Below, piece after piece: positions 17,021-25,997 of a DNA stretch of 64,000 bases (position 1 is the first letter of the stretch; each line of letters opens with the position of its first letter). Location: contig NZ_PYON01000008.1 of the NCBI RefSeq assembly GCF_003026355.1, positions 159,039 through 223,038 of the forward strand. Direction: 5' to 3'. The position numbers were made by a program, and so were the translations under genes. The stretch is from Photobacterium kishitanii (lineage in GTDB: Bacteria > Pseudomonadota > Gammaproteobacteria > Enterobacterales > Vibrionaceae). Below the pieces are notes generated by a model. That model made no database searches. It was given only the letters and a program-made list of their open reading frames with translations, and was not told the DNA's origin.

Positions 17021-17575
17021 TTAATTAAATGGTACGTGAATTTGTAACGATATTCCGTCATCAACACTACTTTTGGTATGCCAACGATAATCTAAGCGTA
17101 CATGAGTGCTATCGCTTCCAGGATCGCCAAACCCCACACTCATTTGGACACCATGATTTAATACCCACTGCTCAGCATCCACAATATCTTCAACTTCTTC
17201 TTGATCATATTTTTTTGGTAACCAAAAACCTAAACCATAGTACATTGAATCATTATGTTCAGTGAAAATAGGATGATCAGCGAAATCGTCACTCCATTTA
17301 TTCCAAAACTCGCTGGTATTGTAGCCATGGTCTTGCTTCCAATCACGGAACCGTTGTTGAGCCTGCCCACTAGAATTATTCTTTTTATATAATAATGGAA
17401 TACCAGAGTATTCATCACCGGGACCGCATAACGACCGATCATATTGAAAAAAATCATTATCTATTGGGGATATTTTAGTTGGAATAAACTCACAAGAAAA
17501 AGCAGACGCTGAAGACGAATAAAATAAATTACCTACTAAGACAAGCATACATAGTTTTACTTTATTTATGCGCAA
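17021..17575 (-). CDS. Periplasmic or secreted protein of unknown function
   Basis: A 184-residue protein with a signal peptide (MRINKVKLCMLVLVGNLFYSSSASA, cut before FSCEF). The mature protein is rich in aromatic residues and acids, has two cysteines (FSCEF and RSLCGPG) and ends LQIHVPFN. The start codon is TTG at 17575, with AAGGA 9 bases upstream; starting at the next ATG (17548) would remove the basic head of the signal peptide. The C-terminus (SVGFGDPGSDSTHVRLDYRWHT) might form beta strands. Family not recognised. Confidence 0.65.
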   Translation of the reverse strand: MRINKVKLCMLVLVGNLFYSSSASAFSCEFIPTKISPIDNDFFQYDRSLCGPGDEYSGIPLLYKKNNSSGQAQQRFRDWKQDHGYNTSEFWNKWSDDFADHPIFTEHNDSMYYGLGFWLPKKYDQEEVEDIVDAEQWVLNHGVQMSVGFGDPGSDSTHVRLDYRWHTKSSVDDGISLQIHVPFN

Positions 17576-17593
17576 ATATTAACGTCCTTTAAA

Positions 17594-18121
17594 CTAACTA
17601 TTAAACTGATATCTGTGGTCATTAACTAACATTTTATGCACTGTTGGTGTTGTATAATCACTAATATCAGTTTTATTTAACAACGCCTCTCGTATCAACG
17701 TACTTCGAACAGGTACTGTTTCAGGGCATGCCATAACCTGCCATCGTTTTAGAATGTCTTCTGCTTTATAAAAACGTTGAAAGCTTAAAAAATTATCCGG
17801 CCCTATAACAAACGTTATATCACTATCAGGATAATCTAATTGCAGAGCTTCAAGCACAGCAAATGTTGTAACAGCATTATCTCCAATGGCGATTTTTTGT
17901 TCTAATGTAGATAATTCTAGATTAGATTGACCAATATCACAGATAAATGCACGTACAAGATCACATCGAGCACTATAATCAAGCATAACTTTCCCCCACG
18001 CATGCTGATAGCTAGGAAGTAGTAATACCTTATCAAATTGGCCTAAGCGCTCTAACACTGAACGGTGGCCTAAACTTGGAGGATTAAATGCACTACCAAA
18101 AACTGCCAGTGTATGTTTCAT
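17594..18121 (-). CDS. NadD-like nicotinate-nucleotide adenylyltransferase
   Basis: A 175-residue nucleotidyltransferase of the HIGH superfamily. The N-terminal GSAFNPPSLGHRSVLERL corresponds to G-x-F-x-P-x-H-x-G-H; here the first His is replaced (PPSLGH) but the second is kept. RSTLIREAL near the C-terminus matches the (I)SxT-x-x-R motif that binds ATP phosphates. It is shorter than housekeeping NadD (about 210). It is divergent from nadE, so a role in NAD salvage or synthesis is likely. It may be a second, specialised adenylyltransferase rather than the essential NadD. Confidence 0.75.
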   Translation of the reverse strand: MKHTLAVFGSAFNPPSLGHRSVLERLGQFDKVLLLPSYQHAWGKVMLDYSARCDLVRAFICDIGQSNLELSTLEQKIAIGDNAVTTFAVLEALQLDYPDSDITFVIGPDNFLSFQRFYKAEDILKRWQVMACPETVPVRSTLIREALLNKTDISDYTTPTVHKMLVNDHRYQFNS

Positions 18122-18367
18122 ATTTCAATTAGCTAACCTCTTTATGAAAAATTATCTTAAGACGATCTTATTTGGTCTAATTTATTAATATGGTGCTGTT
18201 TTTGTGCTAAAACCACATTATTTCAAATATATTTACGATTGAGGATTGATCCTTAGTTAGAGTTATCGCATGATTTTGATAAAGGTGTAATGGCTAAGTT
18301 CTCATTTTTCCATTATATCGTTTTAAGTGATTAATATTTGGGCAAAAGCCTTAAGGATTCATGACCC

Positions 18368-19204
18368 ATGGAACAACTTATCCGTGAAGAGATGCGTGTA
18401 CTACCAGTTATCGATGTTGAATTTGAAATTCAGCGCCGTATTGCTTTCATCCAGAAAAAACTCAAGCAGTCTGGTTGTAAATCTCTAGTACTCGGAATTA
18501 GCGGAGGTGTTGATTCAACGACTTGTGGCCGTTTAGCACAACTTGCTATCAATGACTTAAATGCTACCACTGCAAGTAATGAGTATCAGTTTATTGCTGT
18601 TCGCCTGCCTTATGGTGAGCAACAAGATGAGGATGAAGCACAGCATGCTTTACAGTTTATTCAGCCAAGCCAATCTGTATGCGTAAATATAAAATCAGGG
18701 GTTGATGGGCTACATGCCAGCACTTTATTTGGATTAGAAGGTACAACTTTAATCCCAGCAGATCCTGCTAAAGTTGATTTTGTAAAAGGTAATGTTAAAG
18801 CACGCGCACGTATGATTGCGCAATATGAAATTGCTGGCTTAGTTGGTGGGCTCGTTATCGGTACGGATCATTCAGCCGAAAATATTACGGGGTTTTATAC
18901 TAAATTTGGAGATGGTGCTTGTGATCTGGCCCCTCTTTTTGGTTTAAATAAACGCCAGATTCGCAGTATTGCAGCAACATTAGGTGCACCTGACCATCTT
19001 GTCGGTAAAGTACCTACCGCTGATTTAGAAGAATTGGCACCACAAAAAGCAGATGAAGATGCATTATTAGTTACTTATGACCAAATTGATGACTTCCTTG
19101 AAGGTAAACCTGTTGATGACTTTGTTCGTGATCGTCTGATTAGTATCTATCGTGTTACTCAACACAAGCGTCAGCCAATCCCAACCATTTACGACATCGA
19201 TTAA
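18368..19204 (+). CDS. nadE: NH3-dependent NAD+ synthetase
   Basis: A 278-residue enzyme of the N-type ATP pyrophosphatase family. SGGVDS (residues 45-50) is the pyrophosphate loop, and [31 protein letters not shown] and [17 protein letters not shown] are signature stretches of bacterial NadE. It amidates nicotinate adenine dinucleotide to NAD+ using ammonia; no glutaminase domain is present. AAGGA lies 10 bases before the ATG. The neighbouring divergent NadD-like gene supplies its substrate type. It ends with a strong terminator. Confidence 0.95.
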   Translation: MEQLIREEMRVLPVIDVEFEIQRRIAFIQKKLKQSGCKSLVLGISGGVDSTTCGRLAQLAINDLNATTASNEYQFIAVRLPYGEQQDEDEAQHALQFIQPSQSVCVNIKSGVDGLHASTLFGLEGTTLIPADPAKVDFVKGNVKARARMIAQYEIAGLVGGLVIGTDHSAENITGFYTKFGDGACDLAPLFGLNKRQIRSIAATLGAPDHLVGKVPTADLEELAPQKADEDALLVTYDQIDDFLEGKPVDDFVRDRLISIYRVTQHKRQPIPTIYDID

Positions 19205-19220
19205 TTTAGTGGTAAATAAA

Positions 19221-19250
19221 AGGCCTAACATTATGTTAGGCCTCTTTTTT
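19221..19250 (+). terminator. Rho-independent terminator of nadE
   Basis: AGGCCTAAC (19221-19229) pairs perfectly with GTTAGGCCT (19235-19243), followed by six T residues. Confidence 0.88.
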
Positions 19251-19263
19251 AGGAACCAATAAT

Positions 19264-19791
19264 TTATTTACATAATATTGTTTCAGGTTGACCAATAATG
19301 AGTGCATTGAGTTCTACCCATAAATCATCGCAAAGACCAGGACGGTATACTGCTTCTTTGAAAGCAGGATGTTCATGTTGATACATTTTGTAATGGCGCG
19401 GCGAGCTTTGACTGCTTGAGCGTACATTCGCTAAACGATCACAAACCTTCACAATTAATGCTAAACGCGCAGCATCTTCTTTAACATTTAAAGCTGCTAA
19501 TCGTTGATTAATTTCTAATTTTCGCTTGGCACGATCTTCTAATTTAACATCTGTAACATAGTTAACAGCGTCTGCAATAGTAAAACCAAAACGATCAGCT
19601 AACTCATCAAAACTTGTGTCAGTATCTTCAATTATATCATGCAGTTGAGCTACAATCATTGCATCTAAACCAAATGGTTGAGCTAGTTTTGCAACCGCAT
19701 TAAGGTGAACGGTATATGGAAACTCACCATATCTCTGATCTCCATGACGACTTTTTGCAAATGCTTGTGCAACTAAATAACGACTATCCAT
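19264..19791 (-). CDS. HD-domain phosphohydrolase of the (p)ppGpp-hydrolase (SpoT/MESH1) type
   Basis: A 175-residue stand-alone HD domain. The motif pattern follows SpoT and MESH1: FAKSRHGDQRYGEFPYTVHL near the N-terminus (the R-H-x-x-Q/Y and H-x-x-x-V block), then QLHDIIEDTDTSFDEL with the HD and ED pairs, then VKVCDRLANV (K-x-x-D-R). These are the metal and guanosine-pocket residues. No synthetase domain is present, so it could be a small alarmone hydrolase or a hydrolase for a related nucleotide. ATG at 19791 has GAGG 8 bases upstream; an adjacent TTG is the longer alternative. Confidence 0.8.
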   Translation of the reverse strand: MDSRYLVAQAFAKSRHGDQRYGEFPYTVHLNAVAKLAQPFGLDAMIVAQLHDIIEDTDTSFDELADRFGFTIADAVNYVTDVKLEDRAKRKLEINQRLAALNVKEDAARLALIVKVCDRLANVRSSSQSSPRHYKMYQHEHPAFKEAVYRPGLCDDLWVELNALIIGQPETILCK

Positions 19792-19885
19792 CAATGCTTC
19801 CTCGGGACTTTTTTATTTTAATGCGTCATTGTAGAAGTAAAACATACCTTGATGCTAGTCGTTTATTTGAAATGAAATGATCCAA

Positions 19886-19917
19886 AAATAAAAAGAGCCT
19901 CTCGACTCTTTTTATTT
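19886..19917. terminator. Terminator between YoaH and the HD hydrolase
   Basis: AAATAAAAAGAG (19886-19897) pairs with CTCTTTTTATTT (19906-19917). T runs flank both sides. It most probably ends the transcript of yoaH on the minus strand. Confidence 0.6.
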
Positions 19918-19946
19918 ATTAGATAGTTACGAATGATATCTTAATG

Positions 19947-20132
19947 TTACTCTTCTTCATCAGCCGGAAGTTCACCTGCGGCCTGACGGCGCTTCATGTC
20001 AGCCTCACGAATTTCGTGAGCGACAATCATGATAGCTTCACCGCTGCTGATACCTTTAGCCATAAGATCATGAATACGCTCAGCAGCTACTTGTTGTTCT
20101 GCATGCGTTAATGTCGGCGTGTGATTATACAT
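19947..20132 (-). CDS. yoaH: YoaH family protein (UPF0181)
   Basis: A 61-residue protein with the YoaH pattern: [38 protein letters not shown] matches E. coli YoaH at most core positions ([29 protein letters not shown]). The C-terminus is acidic (LPADEEE). It is a small cytoplasmic protein whose function is not established. It lies directly downstream of nnrS on the same strand, 84 bases away, and could be co-transcribed with it. Confidence 0.88.
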   Translation of the reverse strand: MYNHTPTLTHAEQQVAAERIHDLMAKGISSGEAIMIVAHEIREADMKRRQAAGELPADEEE

Positions 20133-20216
20133 ATCATTCTTCTTAACTTCGTAATCGGATGAGTATTTTAGAAGTAAAGTGAAACAATGTCACTGTTTAT
20201 CCTCGCTGATATCAGA

Positions 20217-21416
20217 TTAACCAGGATGACCATCAACACGAGCTCTAGTGAGTACAGGAAAATAAATCACAGTAAAAATAGTAAAAGAAATTACCCATAA
20301 AATAGCAGAAATAACATACGCATCTAATACAGAAATCGGCATTAATACCACCAATAACGTTCGCGTTAACAGTGAACAGAATAAGCTAATAAACGCAATA
20401 GTCATCCAGCGCCCTACCTGTAATTTACGTCCTGTATGTCCTAATGAAACACGCGCCATCATCGCAAGTATCATTGCCCCAATACCACCAATAGCGATCA
20501 AATGAATACCTATTGTCGGGCTCATATTACTATTTAGGTAGCTCCCACCAAGCCACGCTAAGCCGAGAATCAATGATAAATAAGCACCATGTAATGACCA
20601 TAACAAAGGCACTCTCATGGTTTTGATACTACGCCAACGACAAAAACGCACTAAATTAGTCACAGCAGCAATAATATACACTATTGCCAATAAACTCGAT
20701 GGAACGTCACCTGGATAAATAGTAACTATCAACAATATCCAAATGGGAATTAGCGCTGCATATTCTATTACTGAAATTCTTGTGATCGTTGCGGTTTTTG
20801 TTCCTCGCGATGTGAAAAATGGAATAACTCTCCCTCCAACAACTAGCACCACAGCCGCAATAATCGTTAACGTTGCTAATGCAGTTGCTTTTAAATCATC
20901 AGGGATAACCTTAAGTACCATCAAGTGATATTTTACATTTAATAAAGTAAACATCATTAGAACAGGTATAAAAAATACATTGCGCCACTGCTTGACTCGA
21001 ATAATTGGTATAGCTAAAAAAATAGTTGCGACGACAATCCAAGCACAATCAACGATCATCCATAAATAACTCGGCGTTGAAAAAATTAACCCTAAGCGCG
21101 CAATTAGCCATAAACTAAATAAAAATGCTAACTTGGCGCCTTTTACCCCCGTTTGTCCAGTCCACGTCTGCACTGCCGTCAATAAAAAGCCAACAATGAC
21201 TGCACCAGCAAAGCCAAATAACATTTCATGGCTATGCCACCATAATGGATTACCATACATCAACTGACTAATATGAGTATTACCCGACCAAAATAAGCCC
21301 CATAATGCTATTGAAACGACAGCATAAACTGCAGCCCCTATAAAAAACGGACGAAATGCGAGCCTAAATATAGGGGGGATTTTTTCTTCTTTTGCCCGGT
21401 CAATAATTTGCATCAT
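20217..21416 (-). CDS. nnrS: NnrS family membrane protein (nitric oxide stress)
   Basis: A 399-residue protein with about twelve hydrophobic segments. Signature residues include FRPFFIGAAVYAV, PLWWHSHEMLFGFAGAVIVGFLLTAVQTWTG, GGRVIPFFT and the His in MARVSLGHTGR. NnrS is a haem- and copper-containing inner-membrane protein that protects iron proteins during nitrosative stress. GAGG is 4 bases from the first ATG (21416) and 7 from the second (21413). A large palindrome of the NsrR type sits immediately upstream. Confidence 0.9.
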   Translation of the reverse strand: MMQIIDRAKEEKIPPIFRLAFRPFFIGAAVYAVVSIALWGLFWSGNTHISQLMYGNPLWWHSHEMLFGFAGAVIVGFLLTAVQTWTGQTGVKGAKLAFLFSLWLIARLGLIFSTPSYLWMIVDCAWIVVATIFLAIPIIRVKQWRNVFFIPVLMMFTLLNVKYHLMVLKVIPDDLKATALATLTIIAAVVLVVGGRVIPFFTSRGTKTATITRISVIEYAALIPIWILLIVTIYPGDVPSSLLAIVYIIAAVTNLVRFCRWRSIKTMRVPLLWSLHGAYLSLILGLAWLGGSYLNSNMSPTIGIHLIAIGGIGAMILAMMARVSLGHTGRKLQVGRWMTIAFISLFCSLLTRTLLVVLMPISVLDAYVISAILWVISFTIFTVIYFPVLTRARVDGHPG

Positions 21417-21423
21417 ACTACCT

Positions 21424-21460
21424 CACTGTAAACATGCATAAATTATACATGTTTGCAGTG
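21424..21460. promoter_or_regulatory. NsrR-like palindrome in front of nnrS
   Basis: The core (21430-21454) has the left half AAACATGCAT and the right half ATACATGTTT around AAATT, close to the NsrR consensus AAGATGCATTT-N-AAATGCATCTT. Outer arms CACTGTAAACATG and CATGTTTGCAGTG extend the symmetry to 37 bp with a single arm mismatch. It ends 8 bases before the nnrS start codon, a repressor position. Confidence 0.65.
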
Positions 21461-21504
21461 ATATTTCTACTTTTTCACTGTTTACTTTTATTTGTCTGAA
21501 TTTA

Positions 21505-21544
21505 AAACAAAAAAATAGCTACTACATGACTGTAATAGCTATTT
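21505..21544 (-). terminator. Terminator of the vxrABC operon
   Basis: AAATAGCTA (21513-21521) pairs perfectly with TAGCTATTT (21536-21544). On the minus strand a T run follows the stem. Confidence 0.75.
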
Positions 21545-21558
21545 AGCTTTGAATATGC

Positions 21559-22443
21559 TTAATCATCTTCGCCGACATAGTCAACGGGACGAGTGATTCG
21601 TTGAATATCTAATATCGAAATTTCACCCTGCCAACGTGTTTTCACGACACCAACACTAAGCCAATAACGACCTTCAGGAAGACTCAATTTCGGCAATGAT
21701 GTAGGCCAATTTGAATCAGACTCTTGACTCCAAATTGCATGCCATGTTGTATCATTAAGATCATACAATTTAATGTTTAAAGTAGGCGATGGACAATTAC
21801 CATTATTTTTTTCGATATTATCAATTCGCCATGTTTTACTGTCTTTCCAACTAATTTGTTGTTTATCAGCTGGTGCAGTTAGAACAATCCATCCAATCCA
21901 TGGTGGCTTATTTTCAGCGGTAATAGATAGCTTGTATAAACCTGCTGATACAGGTTCATCTAAACGTTGTGTTTCAACAGAAAAATATCCGCCATCATCG
22001 ATAAATGGTGCGCCTTGCAATAAGGTCTTATTTGGCCATTTAGTCAGACTAATATTAGTAATATCACTGCGTGTAAGACCAACAACAGAAATTTTCAATA
22101 ATTGTTGATTTAGGTTCTGCTCAACTTGGCGTTCAATCGATAATTTCGATAACCATGTCGGTAAAACCTTACGCTCAAGGCTATGTCCACAATCTTCACT
22201 AATAGCAAGATTAAGCAACTGATCGAGATTATTAGCTTTAACACTATTTGGCGATTGCTGCCATGCTTGGATAATCGTTTGAAAAACGGCGGCGGTATTA
22301 TCTTCAAGTAATTCTTTATGTGCCATCGTATAAAGATCTTTGGAGATAAACCAATCAGACGATGCAAATGCACTCGATGAAAACAACATCGAGTGCATTA
22401 ACAATAATCCCATAAGCCAGCGTTTGGGCTTTTTAATTCTCAT
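21559..22443 (-). CDS. vxrC: VxrC-like periplasmic protein (DUF2861)
   Basis: A 294-residue protein with a signal peptide (MRIKKPKRWLMGLLLMHSMLFSSSAFA). It follows the response regulator by 18 bases in the same operon. The order sensor kinase, regulator and DUF2861 protein reproduces vxrA-vxrB-vxrC of Vibrio cholerae. The mature part looks beta-rich (GGYFSVETQRLDEPVSAGLYKLSITAENKPPWIGWIVLTAP). Its biochemical role is not known. No vxrD or vxrE follows; the operon ends here with a terminator. Confidence 0.8.
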   Translation of the reverse strand: MRIKKPKRWLMGLLLMHSMLFSSSAFASSDWFISKDLYTMAHKELLEDNTAAVFQTIIQAWQQSPNSVKANNLDQLLNLAISEDCGHSLERKVLPTWLSKLSIERQVEQNLNQQLLKISVVGLTRSDITNISLTKWPNKTLLQGAPFIDDGGYFSVETQRLDEPVSAGLYKLSITAENKPPWIGWIVLTAPADKQQISWKDSKTWRIDNIEKNNGNCPSPTLNIKLYDLNDTTWHAIWSQESDSNWPTSLPKLSLPEGRYWLSVGVVKTRWQGEISILDIQRITRPVDYVGEDD

Positions 22444-22461
22444 GGAATACGGACCTAAACC

Positions 22462-23121
22462 TTATGGTTTCATTCGGTATCCGACACCACGTAGTGTTTC
22501 AATCTCAATATCAGGCAATTTTTGACGTAATTGCAAAATATGAGTATCAACGGTACGTGTTGTTGGGTAATGGTTGTAACCCCAAACTTGATCTAATAAT
22601 TCATCACGAGTAAACACACGGCCTGCATTCTTAGCTAAGAATACTAACAGCTCAAATTCAGTACGTGTCAAAGTCACACTTTCACTTCCATGAAAAACTT
22701 CACGGCTTTCTTGATTAATGCGAATATTACCCACAGAAATAATATTAATGGCTGCCATATCGCCATCTTCACCACGAAGATGTACTCGAACGCGTGCTAG
22801 CAATTCTTCTTCAGCAAATGGCTTAGTTAAATAGTCTTTTGCACCTGAATCTAACCCGATTACTTTATCGTTAATTGAAACCATTGCTGTTAGTAAGATA
22901 ACAGGAACATGTTTCTTTTTTAGCCAACCTGATAAATAGTCGAGTGAATCACCTTCCGGTAATTGACGATCAAGTACAACAAGATCAGCATCTTTCCATA
23001 ATGCATCGACTTTAGTGGCACAATCTGCATATAAGCAATTGTATCCAGCTTGCCTTAGGCAATCGAGTAAACCATCAGCAAGGTTACGGTCATCCTCAAC
23101 CAGTAGCAGAGTTTGATTCAC
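22462..23121 (-). CDS. vxrB: VxrB-like response regulator (OmpR family)
   Basis: A 219-residue two-domain regulator. The receiver has acidic residues E9, D10 and D11, the phospho-acceptor D51 in VVLDRQLPEG, T in LLTAM and K in DYLTKPF. The C-terminal winged helix includes LTRTEFELLVFLAKNAGRVFTRDELLDQVWG and TVDTHILQLRQKL. The start is GTG at 23121, with GGAG 5 bases before it; longer frames begin with TTG. It overlaps the sensor gene by 26 bases. In V. cholerae VxrB (WigR) responds to cell-wall damage and controls wall synthesis, biofilm and type VI secretion genes. Confidence 0.92.
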   Translation of the reverse strand: MNQTLLLVEDDRNLADGLLDCLRQAGYNCLYADCATKVDALWKDADLVVLDRQLPEGDSLDYLSGWLKKKHVPVILLTAMVSINDKVIGLDSGAKDYLTKPFAEEELLARVRVHLRGEDGDMAAINIISVGNIRINQESREVFHGSESVTLTRTEFELLVFLAKNAGRVFTRDELLDQVWGYNHYPTTRTVDTHILQLRQKLPDIEIETLRGVGYRMKP

Positions 23122-24535
23122 ACGGTATCTCCAAAATAAACGTTGTAGGTGGACCAATGAGTTTCATTCGGCCTCCCATTCTATTAATCATCGATTCAAC
23201 AATTGTTAAGCCAAGACCTAAGCCTTTAGAGCTAACAAACGGTTTTCTTAAACGAGACCAATCTTTTGCGCCTAATTGCCCTTCATCTTGAACAACCAGT
23301 TTCAAAATCCCATTTTTATACGATGACGATAAACTAACTGGTGCTACACCATATTTATGAGCATTAGACAATAAGTTATCAAGACAAGTCCCTAGCCAAT
23401 AAATATTAACAAGAACGCTTCTATCCTCGCCTAATTTAAGTATAACATCATATTTTTCAGCAACATAACTTAGCCATTCATTCAGTGATTCAATTTCTTG
23501 AACACTTAACTGCTGTTGATTAGCTTGAAGGTAGTCTTTACTCGCTTCAGCTAATTGACGTAATCGTCGAGAATCTTCAGTTAAACGGCGGAATTCGTCA
23601 TATAAACCTTCTGGCAACTCATCAAAATGACGTCGAAAACCTTCAACAGTCATTGCTAAGCTCGCAATTGGAGTACGTAATTCATGTGTTAATATTTGTA
23701 ATACTAACATCCGCTCTTCCATCGTTCGGCGGCGGATTCTGAATCGGTAAATACCCCAACTCAATAATAATCCAGCATTCATCACAAGTAAGCCTATCAA
23801 CAAATAATAGGTTACATGTGACTTATTATCTTCACGCCAACAAATATTGCCGTTTTTCGCTAGACAAAAATCATTTTGATCCAAGCGTTTAAAGTGCAAT
23901 TGGTAGCGATTAAGCATTTTAGACCATGTTACTTGATCAAAAACACGGTATTCATTGTCATTGCGAACCCAAAGTTCGCCATTAGATATAAAAAATTGTG
24001 CGCCAGAAATAAATGCATGGATCTCATCATTATTCATTCGCTGCAATCGTCCTAGAATCGTTGTTGCTGCTGCGATTGGACGTTCTTTTATATGTAAATA
24101 TTTGCTGTACTTGATCGCCATATCCGGATGTTGCTGAATATAGCGATATGCATAACTACCACCACCGGGATGAATATACCCTGAACGTACAAACCAACTC
24201 GATGGTAATTGTGTTTTAAAACAAATAGCACGAGTAAATACAACAGGTTGAGTAACTAATGGCGATAATGGCCATGGTCCCTTACAAGTTAACGAATTAT
24301 GATACAACTGACGCAGTGCATTCAGTGGATATTCACTCGTTTGCGGTAGTAGTGTTTCAGGCACCAATAATGGCCCTGGATATAAGCTCTGAAGTTTACG
24401 AAAATCGTATGTTGCTAAAGGCTTACGTTTCAATATATCAGAACGAACCGCATTTAACCGTTCTGGAAATGTTTGAGCTTCTGCAAGTGACGCTGCAGAA
24501 AAGAATAAAGAAAAGACTAATACATACGTTTTCAT
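23096..24535 (-). CDS. vxrA: VxrA-like sensor histidine kinase (DUF3404 sensor)
   Basis: A 479-residue kinase. A signal peptide or first membrane segment (1-20) leads into a periplasmic domain of about 220 residues matching the DUF3404 sensor of VxrA/WigK (LATYDFRKLQSLYPGPLLVPETLLP, GYIHPGGGSYAYRYI). A second membrane helix spans about 241-263. The H-box is LTHELRTPIAS with H284; N-box DNLLSNAHKYG and G-box KGLGLGLTIVES are intact. In V. cholerae this sensor detects peptidoglycan damage. It is the first gene of the vxrABC operon. Confidence 0.92.
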   Translation of the reverse strand: MKTYVLVFSLFFSAASLAEAQTFPERLNAVRSDILKRKPLATYDFRKLQSLYPGPLLVPETLLPQTSEYPLNALRQLYHNSLTCKGPWPLSPLVTQPVVFTRAICFKTQLPSSWFVRSGYIHPGGGSYAYRYIQQHPDMAIKYSKYLHIKERPIAAATTILGRLQRMNNDEIHAFISGAQFFISNGELWVRNDNEYRVFDQVTWSKMLNRYQLHFKRLDQNDFCLAKNGNICWREDNKSHVTYYLLIGLLVMNAGLLLSWGIYRFRIRRRTMEERMLVLQILTHELRTPIASLAMTVEGFRRHFDELPEGLYDEFRRLTEDSRRLRQLAEASKDYLQANQQQLSVQEIESLNEWLSYVAEKYDVILKLGEDRSVLVNIYWLGTCLDNLLSNAHKYGVAPVSLSSSYKNGILKLVVQDEGQLGAKDWSRLRKPFVSSKGLGLGLTIVESMINRMGGRMKLIGPPTTFILEIPCESNSATG

Positions 24536-24656
24536 GCTTTTAGTTTAACATTATAGAACAGTGTTTTGTCAAAAAAATGTCAGAGCAATAACCACTTAAA
24601 CCTATTGCTTTTTAACTTCCAAAAATTGACTCGAAACGCATTCTTTTGTTTATTAA

Positions 24657-24838
24657 TAAAAAAAGCTACTCAACCTTGAGTAGTTTTATTCATACTACGG
24701 ATATTTTTATAGATGTACAAGAATAGATAAACATGATGTTTTCATCATGCCAAACACTATATGCGCACACTACAATATAATGATTCAAATAACATTAATA
24801 CCTCATGAGTGAGTTAGCTCTAAGGTACAGATTAGCAG
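24657..24838 (-). ncRNA. Candidate small RNA upstream of vxrABC
   Basis: On the minus strand a promoter-like pair, TTGGTT (24872-24867) and TATAAA (24850-24845), is spaced by 16 bases. About 180 bases further on is a terminator: CTACTC stem, then seven T residues (24664-24658). The interval has an internal hairpin CATGATG-AAAA-CATCATG and no reading frame. A separate terminator upstream isolates it from the LysR gene. No known RNA family was recognised, so this is inference from signals only. Confidence 0.3.
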
Positions 24839-24887
24839 CCTCTATTTATAATCACACAACAACTATAACCAACTGAATAAAAACACA

Positions 24888-24921
24888 AAAAAACCAAAGT
24901 ATAATGATAAACTATACTTTG
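24888..24921 (-). terminator. Rho-independent terminator downstream of the AaeR-like gene
   Basis: CAAAGTATA (24895-24903) pairs perfectly with TATACTTTG (24913-24921) around a 9-base loop. On the minus strand it is followed by GTTTTTTTG. It lies about 140 bases beyond the LysR stop codon. Confidence 0.7.
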
Positions 24922-25058
24922 TATTATAAACATGTGAATATCTTATTTTTCTCGTTTTAAGATCTACATCATGTTTTGCTAAACAGCATAATTTAACTGA
25001 TTAGTTATTATGACTAAAGCAACCTCTCCCTTAATATGAAATTTCAACTTTATAATCA

Positions 25059-25997
25059 TCAGTTCGATTCATTTAACACCTGATTAGGATGAGGAGAAAC
25101 AATAGGATTCATTTTAGTCAAAGGCAAAGTGGTTAATAAATATTCTAAAAAAGCCGTAAACTTAGGCGTTAACCGCTGGCTTACTGGGTAGACAATATGG
25201 ATATCAATATCTGAAGCTTGGTATTGATCCAATACTCGAATAAGTTTTCCTGTATCTAGTGCATGAGCAACCATCGGATAAGGTTGTAATGTAATACCTA
25301 GCCCTTGAATTGCCGCAAGCAATTGTGCTTGACCATTATCAATAATCAATCGTGAATGTAGGTTCACCATAAAATCACCGTCATTGCCATGAAAACGCCA
25401 CATTTTTTTACTTTCTGATAGATGACTATGCAGACATTGATGATTATTGAGATCTAGTGGATGGTTTGGAATTCCATGCTGCTGTAAATAAAGTGGCGAA
25501 GCACAGGGGATATTTTTATAACTGATCAATTTTCGAGCAATTAATCGACTGTTTTCAATCTCACCAAGACGAATAACCGCATCAAAACCTTCATTAATCA
25601 GATCAACACTACGATTTGTAAGTACTAATTCAATATCGATCTCATGGTAATCGTGCATAAATTTCGCGATAACTGGCGTAAGTATGTACCCAACGGTAAT
25701 TGACGAAGCGATCTTAATTAGGCCTCTTGGTGCATTTAAAAAACGAGAAGCTTCATCTTCTGCTGCTTTAAGTTCAGCTAATACTGTTTTACAGCGTTGA
25801 TAGTATTGCTGCCCTAGTTGAGTAAGACTTTGCTGTCTTGTTGATTTATTAAGTAATTTTGCCCCTAAGCGTTGTTCTAAATGGCGAACGTGTTTTCCAA
25901 CCATTTGTGGGCTCATTTGTTGTTCTTCTGCAACAGCAGAAAATGACCCTAATTCTACAGCCTGAACAAAGACTAACATACTGGTAAATCTATCCAT
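25059..25997 (-). CDS. LysR-family regulator (AaeR-like) divergent from the efflux operon
   Basis: A 312-residue LysR protein. The N-terminal winged helix is seen in MLVFVQAVELGSFSAVAEEQQMSPQMVGKHVRHLEQRLG, with LTQLGQQYYQRC next. The effector domain has the usual ASPLYLQQHGIPNHPLDLNNHQCL stretch. It is head-to-head with a gene trio resembling aaeXAB, the arrangement of aaeR in E. coli, where AaeR responds to aromatic carboxylic acids. The inducer here is inferred from that context only. The 188-base divergent spacer probably contains both promoters. Confidence 0.88.
   Translation of the reverse strand: MDRFTSMLVFVQAVELGSFSAVAEEQQMSPQMVGKHVRHLEQRLGAKLLNKSTRQQSLTQLGQQYYQRCKTVLAELKAAEDEASRFLNAPRGLIKIASSITVGYILTPVIAKFMHDYHEIDIELVLTNRSVDLINEGFDAVIRLGEIENSRLIARKLISYKNIPCASPLYLQQHGIPNHPLDLNNHQCLHSHLSESKKMWRFHGNDGDFMVNLHSRLIIDNGQAQLLAAIQGLGITLQPYPMVAHALDTGKLIRVLDQYQASDIDIHIVYPVSQRLTPKFTAFLEYLLTTLPLTKMNPIVSPHPNQVLNESN

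Larger units (their letters stand above)
24536..25058. other. Long intergenic region between vxrA and the AaeR-like gene
   Basis: This 523-base stretch has two hairpins that read as minus-strand terminators, at 24657-24690 and 24888-24921. Between them lies a plausible minus-strand promoter (TTGGTT, N16, TATAAA). No credible reading frame is present. I interpret it as the vxrA promoter region plus one possible small-RNA gene. Confidence 0.5.

Noticed and set aside
22110..22373. 87-codon minus-strand frame inside vxrC
   Set aside because: Alternative-frame shadow of vxrC with no start signal.
24259..24543. 94-codon plus-strand frame antisense to vxrA
   Set aside because: Shadow of the well-supported vxrA reading frame on the other strand.
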